Below are positions 10,385 through 19,497 of a stretch of DNA of 64,000 nucleotides, one piece after another. Source of the DNA: Mesorhizobium amorphae. GTDB lineage: Bacteria; Pseudomonadota; Alphaproteobacteria; Rhizobiales; Rhizobiaceae. A model generated the notes under the pieces. That model was not told where the DNA came from and did no database searches. It was given only the letters and a program-made list of their open reading frames with translations. The stretch is from assembly GCA_003240775.1 (NCBI GenBank), contig QFNI01000012.1, positions 1-64,000 on the forward strand, in the 5' to 3' direction. A program made the translations under genes and the position numbers. Each line of letters begins with the position of its first letter. The stretch's first letter is position 1.

Positions 10385-10926
10385 GGGTCTTCCCCCGGCA
10401 CCGACACATATTGGGGAGCAACATGGTCCGTAAGCCAGACGCCGTTCTCGGACCGGAAGAACGCGACGCCGTCACCAGCCATGCGGCCAGCTTCGATCAC
10501 CAAGATGACGTCTTCGCCGGCGCGGCGCTTTGCGACGATACTCGCCGTCTCGCGATCGGGCGACAGGTGCACGTGATGGCGCTTGCCGCGATGCAACCCT
10601 TCCGCCAGGATCGACGGGACGTTGCCAACCTTGGTGCCGTGGAACAGAGTGGCGGGAGGCATCACCTGCGCGAGGACGAGATCGACCGCAACGCTATGAC
10701 CTTGCGCTGCACGAATGCGTCCGTCATCGATCGTAAAGCGCTTCTTCGCGTTCTCTTCGACGACTCGCCGCACATCGGCCTCCGTGGCGCCGAAACGGTT
10801 GCCCACGGCCGCGACCAGCGCGCCTAGATCAGTCCAGCCGTTGGCGTCGAGCACCAGCCCGGCCTTTTTCGGCTCGTGGCGCAGCACCAAGCTCATGAAC
10901 TTCGAGATCACGGTGTCGCGCGCCAT
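10381..10926 (-). CDS. kptA: RNA 2'-phosphotransferase (Tpt1/KptA family)
   Basis: NAD+-dependent enzyme that removes a 2'-phosphate from RNA, releasing ADP-ribose 1'',2''-cyclic phosphate and nicotinamide. The four expected active-site residues are visible: R16-H17 in LRHEP, R63 in KKRFTI, and an Arg at 134-135 in VAKRRAGE. The NAD-binding LFHGT and GLHRGKRHHVHLS segments are also there. 181 aa is normal. Bacteria lack the tRNA-splicing pathway that needs this activity in fungi, so its substrate here is unknown. It sits 4 bp after purS and overlaps the next gene by 4 bp, an unexpected place in a purine operon. Confidence 0.93.
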   Translation of the reverse strand: MARDTVISKFMSLVLRHEPKKAGLVLDANGWTDLGALVAAVGNRFGATEADVRRVVEENAKKRFTIDDGRIRAAQGHSVAVDLVLAQVMPPATLFHGTKVGNVPSILAEGLHRGKRHHVHLSPDRETASIVAKRRAGEDVILVIEAGRMAGDGVAFFRSENGVWLTDHVAPQYVSVPGEDP

Positions 10927-10930
10927 CTTA

Positions 10931-11170
10931 TCAGCCCACGGTGATCGAATAGTTCTCGATCACCGTGTTCGCCAGAAGCTTCTCGCACATGGCCTTGAGA
11001 TCGGCCTCGGCCTTGGCGCGGTCGTCGCCCGCGAGTTCCAGGTCGAACACCTTGCCCTGGCGCACGCCGTCGACGCCGGAAAAGCCCAGCGTCGCGAGAG
11101 CGCCCTCGATGGCCTTGCCCTGCGGGTCGAGCACCCCGTTCTTGAGGGTGACGGTGACACGCGCCTTCAT
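10931..11170 (-). CDS. purS: FGAM synthase subunit PurS
   Basis: Small subunit (79 aa) that bridges PurL and PurQ. The sequence MKARVTVTLKNGVLDPQGKA followed by the A-L-LGF-V-V-GK core is diagnostic. The start at 11170 is supported by GGAGAG upstream. A much longer frame reading upstream to 11461 is artefactual because it runs through purC. Gap to purC is 32 bp. Confidence 0.96.
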   Translation of the reverse strand: MKARVTVTLKNGVLDPQGKAIEGALATLGFSGVDGVRQGKVFDLELAGDDRAKAEADLKAMCEKLLANTVIENYSITVG

Positions 11171-11202
11171 GCTCAAACTCTCCGAAATCAAGGGAGCCGC
11201 GA

Positions 11203-11997
11203 TCAGTGCGGCTTGCCGCGGCTCGTGTCGCGCCCGGCGACGAGCACGGGGCCGGTGGGGCGAGGGGGCTCGTTCTCGTTCATGATGCCGAGCCGGCGCG
11301 CCACTTCCTGATAGGCTTCCATCAGCCCGCCCATGTCGCGGCGGAAGCGGTCCTTGTCGAGCTTGTCCTGGGTCTGCACGTCCCACAGGCGGCAGGAATC
11401 CGGCGAAATCTCGTCGGCCACCACGATCCGCATCATCTCGCCTTCCCACAGGCGCCCGCATTCCATCTTGAAGTCCACGAGCTGGATGCCGACGCCCAGG
11501 AAGAGGCCCGACAGGAAGTCGTTCACGCGGATGGCGAGCGCCATCACGTCGTCGATCTCCTGGGGCGAGGCCCAGCCGAAGGCGGTGATGTGTTCTTCGG
11601 TCACCATCGGGTCGTCGAGCTGGTCGGCCTTGTAGTAGAACTCGATGATCGAGCGCGGCAGCACCGTGCCCTCCTCAAGGCCCAGGCGCTTGGCGAGCGA
11701 GCCGGCGGCCACGTTGCGCACCACGACTTCCAGCGGGATGATCTCCACTTCCTTGATCAGCTGCTCGCGCATGTTGAGGCGGCGGATGAAGTGGGTGGGG
11801 ATGCCCATGCGGTTCAGATGGGTGAAGATGTGCTCGGAGATGCGGTTGTTGAGCACGCCCTTGCCGTCCACCACTTCGTGCTTCTTGGCGTTGAAGGCGG
11901 TGGCGTCATCCTTGAAGAACTGCACGAGCGTGCCGGGTTCGGGGCCTTCGTAAAGAATCTTGGCCTTGCCTTCGTAGATGCGGCGGCGAGTCTTCAT
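11203..11997 (-). CDS. purC: SAICAR synthase
   Basis: ATP-dependent ligation of aspartate to CAIR in purine synthesis. The 264 aa start MKTRRRIYEGKAKILYEGPE; the family signatures LPRSIIEFYYKADQLDDP and ISPDSCRLWD are present. The ATG at 11997 is chosen over an in-frame upstream start at 12090 because homologues begin at the RRIYEGKAK region. It is the first gene of the purC-purS-kptA-unknown-purQ-lipoprotein-purL-bolA-grxD unit. Confidence 0.97.
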   Translation of the reverse strand: MKTRRRIYEGKAKILYEGPEPGTLVQFFKDDATAFNAKKHEVVDGKGVLNNRISEHIFTHLNRMGIPTHFIRRLNMREQLIKEVEIIPLEVVVRNVAAGSLAKRLGLEEGTVLPRSIIEFYYKADQLDDPMVTEEHITAFGWASPQEIDDVMALAIRVNDFLSGLFLGVGIQLVDFKMECGRLWEGEMMRIVVADEISPDSCRLWDVQTQDKLDKDRFRRDMGGLMEAYQEVARRLGIMNENEPPRPTGPVLVAGRDTSRGKPH

Positions 11998-12253
11998 GAG
12001 AAAAGCTTCTCTGGTTCGGAACGCTTGGGGCAGCCAAGCCGGAGGTGACGAACGGGCGGCGAGAGCCCCTGATGCTGCGGGGCCGTCCATGCCAAGACCC
12101 CTATCTCGTGTCTAGCCCAATCGTCTTCCAGCCTCAATCGGTTTGGGCCGGAGGCTGGCATGCGGGGAAAGCGCACCTACCTTGACCCCGAACGCGTTTA
12201 TGCGCTCTTACGACCCCTGATCCCAACCAACCTCGCAGCGAAGGAAACGCCCC

Positions 12254-12574
12254 ATGAGCAACATGAAGGACCGCCAGGAAGGTTTCGAGCGCAAGTTCGC
12301 GATGGACGAGGAAACCCGCTTCAAGGCGACCGCCCGCCGCAACAAGCTGCTCGGCCTGTGGGCGGCCGAAAAGCTCGGCAAGTCCGGCGACGAGGCCGAC
12401 GCCTATGCCAAGGACGTGGTGCGCGCGGACTTCGAGGAGGCCGGCGACGACGACGTGTTCCGCAAGGTCTTCGGCGACCTGCAGGCCGGCGGCGCCAAGG
12501 AAGGCGAGACCGACGTGCGCCGCGCCATGGAAGAGCTGATGCTGGTGGCGGCCGAACAGGTTCGCAACGGCTGA
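12254..12574 (+). CDS. F1F0-ATPase inhibitor zeta subunit (DUF1476)
   Basis: The 106-aa helical protein matches the alphaproteobacterial zeta subunit, which inserts its N-terminal segment into F1 and blocks ATP hydrolysis. The inhibitory-type N-terminus is MKDRQEGFERKFAMDEE, followed by the helix bundle region KATARRNKLLGLWAAEKLG. Upstream (12128-12158) is an 8-bp-stem hairpin of unknown role in the divergent region with purC. The aldolase gene begins 2 bp after its stop, so they are co-transcribed. The name rests on family knowledge. Confidence 0.9.
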   Translation: MSNMKDRQEGFERKFAMDEETRFKATARRNKLLGLWAAEKLGKSGDEADAYAKDVVRADFEEAGDDDVFRKVFGDLQAGGAKEGETDVRRAMEELMLVAAEQVRNG

Positions 12575-12576
12575 CC

Positions 12577-13344
12577 ATGGCGAGCCTGTCGGAGCGCCTG
12601 CGGGCGGACGAGACGATCTTCACCGCGTGGTCGGGCGTGCCCGACCCGCTCACGGTGGAGCTGATGGCCGCCCAGGCCTTCGACGCCGTCACGCTCGACA
12701 TGCAGCATGGCGGCCACGGCGAGGACAGCGTGCTGCGCGCGCTGCCAGCCGTTCTTCACGCAAAGCGCCACGCCGGCGTCCGCATCCCCGTCGGCCGCTG
12801 GGACATGGCGAGCCGGGCGCTCGATTTCGGCGCAGAGGCTGTGATCGCGCCGATGATCAATTCGGTGGCCGACGCCTACGCCTTCGCGCAGGCCGCGAAA
12901 TACCCGCCGCTCGGGCAGCGCTCCTGGGGCCCGACCTTCGCGCTGCCGCGCTCGGGCCGGACGATGCCGGAATTCCTCGCGGGCTCGAACACTGGGACCG
13001 TGTCCTTCGCGATGATCGAGACGCGCGAGGCGCTCGGCATCCTGGACGACATCCTGGCCGTGCCCGGCATCGACGCGGTGTTTTTGGGCCCGTCCGACTT
13101 CTCGATCGCCTGGACGGACGGCGCCCAGGTCGATCCGAGCCTCGAAGACATGATGGAAGCCGTGGGCGATGTGGCGCGACGGGCGCGGGCGGCGGGCAAG
13201 TTCGCGGGCATCTACCTGATGGATGTCGGCCTCGCCGGCCGCTTCGCCAAGATGGGCTACCGCTTCTTCGCGCTGGCGAGCGAGCTTGCGATGTTCCGCA
13301 CGGGCTCCGACGTGCTCTTGCGCACGGCGAAGGCTTCGCTCTAA
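12577..13344 (+). CDS. HpcH/HpaI-family class II aldolase
   Basis: Metal-dependent pyruvate aldolase of the type that cleaves 4-hydroxy-2-oxo acids. In 255 aa it shows the DMQHGG active-site His segment, RIPVGR, the metal ligands Glu in AMIETREAL and Asp in AVFLGPSDFS, and the final YRFFALASE region. The ATG at 12577 is used rather than an upstream in-frame start that would overlap the zeta gene. The substrate cannot be told; the HpaI/GarL split is not resolved here. Confidence 0.88.
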   Translation: MASLSERLRADETIFTAWSGVPDPLTVELMAAQAFDAVTLDMQHGGHGEDSVLRALPAVLHAKRHAGVRIPVGRWDMASRALDFGAEAVIAPMINSVADAYAFAQAAKYPPLGQRSWGPTFALPRSGRTMPEFLAGSNTGTVSFAMIETREALGILDDILAVPGIDAVFLGPSDFSIAWTDGAQVDPSLEDMMEAVGDVARRARAAGKFAGIYLMDVGLAGRFAKMGYRFFALASELAMFRTGSDVLLRTAKASL

Positions 13345-13362
13345 CTCTCTGGATTTGCTGGA

Positions 13363-13382
13363 AAGGCGGCTCAGGCCGCCTT
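13363..13382. terminator. Possible bidirectional terminator between aldolase and hydrolase genes
   Basis: An 8-bp perfect stem (AAGGCGGC with 13375-13382) and TCAG loop, between two convergent genes and overlapping the hydrolase stop. The U-tracts are poor, so the call is tentative. Confidence 0.4.
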
Positions 13383-13928
13383 CAGCCGCGACAGGAACTG
13401 CGCAAACGCCATCGAGCCCTCGGGCCATGGACCATAGCCCGCATCGGCGTTGATGTGGCCCGCCTCGCCCGCATCGACGAAGAGCGAGCCCCAGGCGCCC
13501 GCGATGTCCTCCATCGCCTCGAACGACGAGAACGGATCGTTGCGGCTCGCGACCACGATCGAGGGAAACGGCAGGGGATCGCGCGGGTAGGGGCCGAAGG
13601 TCTGGAGATGGCGCGGGCGGATCGAGGGATCGGCCACGTCGGGCGGCGCCACGAAGAACGCGCCCGCCACCGGCCGCTCGAAGCGGGGCACGGCCTGGAC
13701 CACCGTCGCCACGCCCAGCGAATGGGCAAGGAACACCACGGGCTTCTCGGCCGCGTTGACGGCTTCCACGACCTGGGCTGTCCAGTCCTCGCGCACGGGC
13801 TTCGACCATTCGGCCTGGTTCACGCGGCGGGCGGTGGAGAGCTTGCTTTCCCACCGCGTCTGCCAGTGATCCGGCCCAGAATTCTGGTAGCCGGGAACGG
13901 AAAGGATGGTGACGTCGCTGACCTTCAT
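13371..13928 (-). CDS. RBBP9/YdeN-family alpha/beta hydrolase
   Basis: Small serine hydrolase (185 aa) of the RBBP9 family. The nucleophile elbow is AHSLG around S70, the acid lies in ASRNDPF and the His in AGHINADAG close to the C-terminus. The N-terminal GYQNSGPDHWQTRWE segment is typical. It is cytosolic with no signal peptide. The physiological substrate is unknown for most bacterial members. Confidence 0.88.
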   Translation of the reverse strand: MKVSDVTILSVPGYQNSGPDHWQTRWESKLSTARRVNQAEWSKPVREDWTAQVVEAVNAAEKPVVFLAHSLGVATVVQAVPRFERPVAGAFFVAPPDVADPSIRPRHLQTFGPYPRDPLPFPSIVVASRNDPFSSFEAMEDIAGAWGSLFVDAGEAGHINADAGYGPWPEGSMAFAQFLSRLKAA

Positions 13929-14050
13929 GCCGTTCGGTCTAGCCTTCCCGCCCTTGCCTGCGCAACGGCGTGGCAGCGTTGAACAGCGTGTTCGCTTCCT
14001 CGCGGCTTGTGTGAACGCCCATCGAGGCGGACTTAGAGACCCATCAATCG

Positions 14051-14875
14051 ATGGATTTCACGAGCCCCCCGATGTCACCCCTGCCATTCTCCGCGACCAC
14101 CCCGATCCACATCGCCCGCGTGGGCCTGCGTGCCCGCGACGCCGAAGCGCTCGCGCGCTTCTACCGCGAGGTGATCGGCCTGGAGGAACTCGGCCGCGAG
14201 GGGAACACGATCCGCCTGGGTGCGGCCGGCCGCGAACTGCTTTCGATCGAGGCCGCGCCCGACGCCAAGCCCGACGACCCCCGTGGCGCGGGCCTCTTCC
14301 ACACGGCCTTCCTTTTGCCGTCGCGCGCCGACCTCGCGCGCTGGCTGCGCATGGCCGCCGAAAAGCGCCTGCCGCTCGACGGCGCGTCCGACCATCTGGT
14401 GAGCGAGGCCGTCTATCTCGACGACCCCGAAGGCAACGGCATCGAGATCTATGCCGACCGCGACGAGGCCGAGTGGCCGCGCGACGCGAACGGCATCGCG
14501 ATGGCCACGCTGCGGCTCGACATCGACGGCCTGATCGGCTCGCTGCCCGCGGGCGATGCGGGCTGGCAGGGCGCCCCCGAAAACACGGTGGTGGGCCATG
14601 TCCACCTGCGCGTGGGCGATCCGCGCGAGGCCGAACGCTGGTGGAAGGACCAACTCGGCTTCAGCACCATGGCGCGCTACGGGGATGCGGCGGTGTTTCT
14701 CGCGGATGGCGGCTACCACCACCACATCGGCGCGAATGTCTGGCGCTCCAAGGGCGCGGGGCCGCGCGATCCCAGCCGCGCGGGCCTCGACTTCGTGGAA
14801 CTCGCCGCCCGCGATGCGGTCGGTGAGAAGGTGCTCCACGACCCCTGGGGCACCGAGATCCGCGTGGTTCCCGCT

Positions 14876-14884
<9 letters not shown>
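14051..14884 (+). CDS. VOC-family protein, extradiol-dioxygenase-like (CatE type)
   Basis: Two glyoxalase/bleomycin-resistance repeats in 277 aa. Metal ligands of the first half are H20, H84 (GLFHTAFLL) and E132 (GNGIEIYAD). The second half carries VGHVHLRVGD and GGYHHHIGANVW. This layout resembles catechol-2,3-dioxygenase-like proteins, whose substrates are mostly unknown. The start lacks a clear ribosome site; an ATG at codon 8 is an alternative. Its 3' end overlaps purB by 9 bp tail to tail. Confidence 0.82.
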
Positions 14885-16186
<1,302 letters not shown>

Positions 16187-16243
16187 GGGCGTCTCGCAAG
16201 CATAAGTGGGCTGGCCGGGCTCTAGCAGACCAAGCCTGCGGGC

Positions 16244-17251
16244 TCAAACCCGTCGTTGGGCCCAGGCGGGAAACACGTCGCCCGCTTGCGGGGTGGCCGC
16301 GAACACGCCGCGCGCGATGGCGCGCGCCATGGTGGTGCCGGCGAACGCGTGCAGTTCGAGCATGGCGAGGGGGTCGGGTGCCGCATCCGCACGGCCCGTG
16401 GCGAGCGCGAAGACCAGATCGCCATCGGCCTGGGTGTGCGTGGGCCAGAGCGCGCGCACGAAGCCGTCATGGGCGGCGACCGCAAGCCGCTTGGCCTCGG
16501 CTTTGGTGAGCTTCGCGTCGGTCGCGATCACGGCAATCGTGGTGGATGCGACGGGGTTCGGCTCCTCGCGGAACTTGAAGCGGGGCAGCCTGGCGTCCTC
16601 GGGCCAGACGGGCGGCAGCCCGAGCCCGCCGAACTCGCTGTCTTCCTCGAAGGATGCTGCCCAGAAATGCGGCGTGCGCCCGACCGTTGCCGAGCCGAAC
16701 GCGTTGACGGCGACGAGGGCGGCCACCGTGAAGCCCGAATCGAGAACCGTGGAGGCCGTGCCGAGCCCGCCCTTCAGCCCCGCCGTCAGCGCGCCGAACC
16801 CGGCACCCGCCGTGCCGATCGCGAATTCGGCTGTTGCGTTGCGCGTGGCCTCGTAGCCGAGCTCGCGATAGGGCGGATAGCGCCCCCACGCCTTGTCGCC
16901 GCCATTGGTGAGGTCGAACAGGATGGCGCCCGGCACGATCGGCACGCGGTGGTCGCGCACGGCAAAGCCTATCCCATCCTCGCGCAATGCCGCCTGCACG
17001 CCCGAACCCGCATCGAGCCCGAAGGCCGAGCCGCCGGAGAGCACCACGGCGTTCACCGCCTGAACAGTGTTGTGGGGGGCAAGCAGGTCGGTCTCGCGCG
17101 TGCCCGGCGCGCCGCCCAGAACCTGCACGCCGGCGATCGCCGGCTCCTCGCACAGAACGACCGACACGCCCGAGCGCAGGCGCGCATCCTGCGCGTTGCC
17201 GACGCGCAGGCCCGCCACATCCGTCAGCGCGTTGCGGGGCCCAGGCCTCAT
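16244..17251 (-). CDS. P1-family peptidase (DmpA/L-aminopeptidase-D-esterase-like)
   Basis: N-terminal-nucleophile-type hydrolase family in which the precursor self-cleaves. The 335 aa begin MRPGPRNALTDVAGLRVGN, the family's usual opening, and include VLSGGSAFGLDAGSGV, GTAGAGFGALTAGLKGGLG and the VAALVAVNAFG region near the expected cleavage site; I could not assign the nucleophile with certainty. The start at 17251 overlaps the stop of the upstream binding-protein gene by 4 bp. No signal peptide is seen, so it is probably cytosolic. Confidence 0.87.
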   Translation of the reverse strand: MRPGPRNALTDVAGLRVGNAQDARLRSGVSVVLCEEPAIAGVQVLGGAPGTRETDLLAPHNTVQAVNAVVLSGGSAFGLDAGSGVQAALREDGIGFAVRDHRVPIVPGAILFDLTNGGDKAWGRYPPYRELGYEATRNATAEFAIGTAGAGFGALTAGLKGGLGTASTVLDSGFTVAALVAVNAFGSATVGRTPHFWAASFEEDSEFGGLGLPPVWPEDARLPRFKFREEPNPVASTTIAVIATDAKLTKAEAKRLAVAAHDGFVRALWPTHTQADGDLVFALATGRADAAPDPLAMLELHAFAGTTMARAIARGVFAATPQAGDVFPAWAQRRV

Positions 17252-18318
17252 GGGGTGGGAAGCTCGATGAAAGCCGTTCCATCGAAGCGGAAGAGCCGGA
17301 AAGGGTTCTGCGCGAGATCGCCCTTGGCGTCGAAGGCCACGGTGCCGATGGCTGTCTGGAAGCTCTGGCCGGCGAAATCCTCGGGCGCGCCCGCCGTGCG
17401 CGAGGCGGCGATCTCGACCGCCGCATAGGCCGGCAGGAAATAGCCTTCCACCAGGCGCCCGCCCTCGCGCAGCGTGGCGAGGAGCTCGGCCGGCGCGCGC
17501 TCGGCCGGTTCGGGCAGGCCCACCATCAGCGTGTTCGCCGAAAGCGGCACGGGGCCGGGCTCGCTGCGCAGCGCTTCGCCGCCTGCGAAGGTGATCGCGG
17601 CATCCGTTGCCGCGGCATCGCGCGCCATGGTGGCGATGTCCTGCCGGTCGCCGCCCACGAAGGCGTGAGCCGCGCCCGCGCGGCGCAGCCGGCCCACGAG
17701 CGCCACCTGGTTTTCGCTGCCGGGCCGGTAGGTGTCCACGAAGACGGGCTTGAGCCCGAGCGCCTCGGCGCCCGCCCGCACGCTTTCGGCCAGTTCGCGG
17801 CCATAGATCGTGCCGTCGTCCACGATGGCGAAGGGCGCGTCGCGCCAGAGCCGCGGGATCAGGCTGCTTGCTGCCTCGCGCTCCGCATCGGCACGGGGGC
17901 CGAGCCGTGCCACGGGCCAGCCCGAGCGGTCGCGCCGGTCGGTGAGGCTGTCGGTGCGGACGCCCAGGGCCAGCACGGGAATGCCGGCATCCTTGAGCAC
18001 GGGGAGTGCCGCCTCGACGGCTTCGGTACAAAGAAAGCCCACCACGGCCTCCGGGCCCGCCGCCACGAAGGCGAGGGCGGCTGCGCGCCCGCCCTCGGCG
18101 GAGCAGGCGTCATCCGCGCTGACGATGCGGATGTCGCCCTTGGCCGACGCTGCGGCCTGCGCGCCTTCGAGCACCTGGCGTCCGAGGGGGGCGGTCGGCC
18201 CGCTCAAGGGCGCGGCCACGCCGATCACCGTCTCGGCCGATGCCGGAAAGGCCGCAAGGAGCGCGAGCGCCGTTGCCGGCGCGAGCCAGGGGGTGAGGGG
18301 GTGTCGCATCGCCGCCAA
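17248..18318 (-). CDS. ABC transporter substrate-binding protein, branched-chain amino acid type
   Basis: Periplasmic binding protein of the LivJ-like (type I) fold, 356 aa, with a signal peptide ending near residue 28 (FPASA). The N-terminal VIGVAAPLSGPTAPLGRQ and the VVGFLCTEAVEAALPVLKDA segment are typical. A second ATG at 18309 is an equally good start. No permease or ATPase gene is nearby; instead it is coupled by a 4-bp overlap to the P1 peptidase. The ligand is unknown and may be a short peptide or amino acid amide; that is inference. Confidence 0.82.
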   Translation of the reverse strand: MAAMRHPLTPWLAPATALALLAAFPASAETVIGVAAPLSGPTAPLGRQVLEGAQAAASAKGDIRIVSADDACSAEGGRAAALAFVAAGPEAVVGFLCTEAVEAALPVLKDAGIPVLALGVRTDSLTDRRDRSGWPVARLGPRADAEREAASSLIPRLWRDAPFAIVDDGTIYGRELAESVRAGAEALGLKPVFVDTYRPGSENQVALVGRLRRAGAAHAFVGGDRQDIATMARDAAATDAAITFAGGEALRSEPGPVPLSANTLMVGLPEPAERAPAELLATLREGGRLVEGYFLPAYAAVEIAASRTAGAPEDFAGQSFQTAIGTVAFDAKGDLAQNPFRLFRFDGTAFIELPTP

Positions 18319-18494
18319 GTGTCACGGCTGAGCCGTGGGAGGCAAGTGCCGCACTTTGCCCAGCGCCGGGGCCGTTCCATATAGCGACCACCGTTTCCCC
18401 TGATTGGCCCAGGTGACATGCCCCGGCATGGGCGGTAGCGTCCCTGCACCCGAGCGAGCCCGGACCTCGTTGCCCGCCACCCGAGGAGAACCGA

Positions 18495-18809
18495 ATGGAG
18501 CACGATCCGCTGTTCACCGCAGAGCGCTGGGCGGCCGAGGGCCGCGCGGTGGCGCTGGCCACGGTGATCGAGACCTGGGGCTCCGCGCCGCGGCCCGTCG
18601 GCAGCCATCTGGCCATCGACGGCGACGGCAATTTCGAGGGCTCCGTGTCGGGCGGCTGCGTGGAGGGCGCTGTGGTGGCGGAAGCCGCTGACGTGATCGC
18701 GGACGGCGCGCCCCGCATGCTCGAATTCGGCGTGGCCGACGAGACGGCGTGGCGGGTCGGCCTGTCGTGCGGCGGGCGCATCCGCGTGCGGCTCGAACGG
18801 CTCGGCTGA
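18495..18809 (+). CDS. XdhC/CoxI-family protein, N-terminal half as separate gene
   Basis: The 104 aa correspond to the XdhC_CoxI domain: GSAPRPVGSHL, GSVSGGCVEGAV and LSCGGRI, including the conserved cysteines thought to handle sulphuration of the molybdenum cofactor. GAGGAG precedes the ATG. The Rossmann half is encoded by the next gene, starting 1 bp after this stop. The split is probably natural, because both pieces end cleanly and similar pairs are familiar from rhizobia, rather than a frameshift. Confidence 0.9.
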   Translation: MEHDPLFTAERWAAEGRAVALATVIETWGSAPRPVGSHLAIDGDGNFEGSVSGGCVEGAVVAEAADVIADGAPRMLEFGVADETAWRVGLSCGGRIRVRLERLG

Positions 18810-18810
18810 C

Positions 18811-19497
18811 ATGGACCGCAGCCTGCTCGCGCATCTCAACGCCGAGCGCCGCGCGCGCCGTGCGGCCATCCTCGTGTCCGATCTCGGGGGCGGAGAGGAC
18901 AGCCTGATCCGGGAAGGCGACGTCATCGAAGGCGCGCTCGGCGAGGCGGCCCGTGCGGCGTTCGCATCGGGCAATTCGGGCGCGGTGGAGGTGGACGGCC
19001 GCTCGCTCTTTCTCGCCACGCATCTGCCCGAACCGCGCCTGGTGGTGATCGGCGCCGTTCATATCAGCCAGGCGCTGGCCCCGATGGCGAAGCTCGGCGG
19101 TCTCTCCGTGGAGGTCATCGATCCGCGCACGGCGTTCGCGACGCCCGAGCGCTTTCCGGACGTGGCGCTCGACGCCCGCTGGCCCGAGGAAGCGCTGGCC
19201 GAGCGTCCGCTCGATCCCTATTGTGCGGTGGCGGCTCTCACCCACGATCCCAAGATCGACGATGGCGCGCTCCTAGCGGCGCTGGCAGCCGGTGCCTTCT
19301 ATGTCGGCGCGCTGGGGAGCCGGAAGACCCACGCCAAGCGCCTGGAGCGGCTGGCCCAAGCCGGCGCGGGGGCGGAAGCGCTTGTCCGCATCAAGGCCCC
19401 CATCGGCCTGCCGATCAACGCGGCGAGCCCGGCGGAGATCGCGGTGGCCGTGCTGGCTGAGGTGATCGCCGCCTTGCGCAGCCGCGGCCGCGCATGA
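18811..19497 (+). CDS. XdhC Rossmann-domain protein
   Basis: C-terminal XdhC half, 228 aa, with an NAD-type Rossmann segment (LVVIGAVHISQALAPMAK), a conserved AALTHDPKIDD and AFYVGALGSRKTHAKRLERL. It acts in insertion or sulphuration of Mo cofactor into molybdenum hydroxylases of the xanthine/CO dehydrogenase class. It begins 1 bp after the small XdhC gene and overlaps the next gene by 4 bp (ATGA), so the three form one unit. Confidence 0.9.
   Translation: MDRSLLAHLNAERRARRAAILVSDLGGGEDSLIREGDVIEGALGEAARAAFASGNSGAVEVDGRSLFLATHLPEPRLVVIGAVHISQALAPMAKLGGLSVEVIDPRTAFATPERFPDVALDARWPEEALAERPLDPYCAVAALTHDPKIDDGALLAALAAGAFYVGALGSRKTHAKRLERLAQAGAGAEALVRIKAPIGLPINAASPAEIAVAVLAEVIAALRSRGRA

Noticed and set aside
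18495..19497. Split XdhC as a frameshifted gene
   Set aside because: Both halves have clean starts and stops with a 1-bp gap, and split xdhC pairs are a familiar arrangement; sequencing error is not needed.
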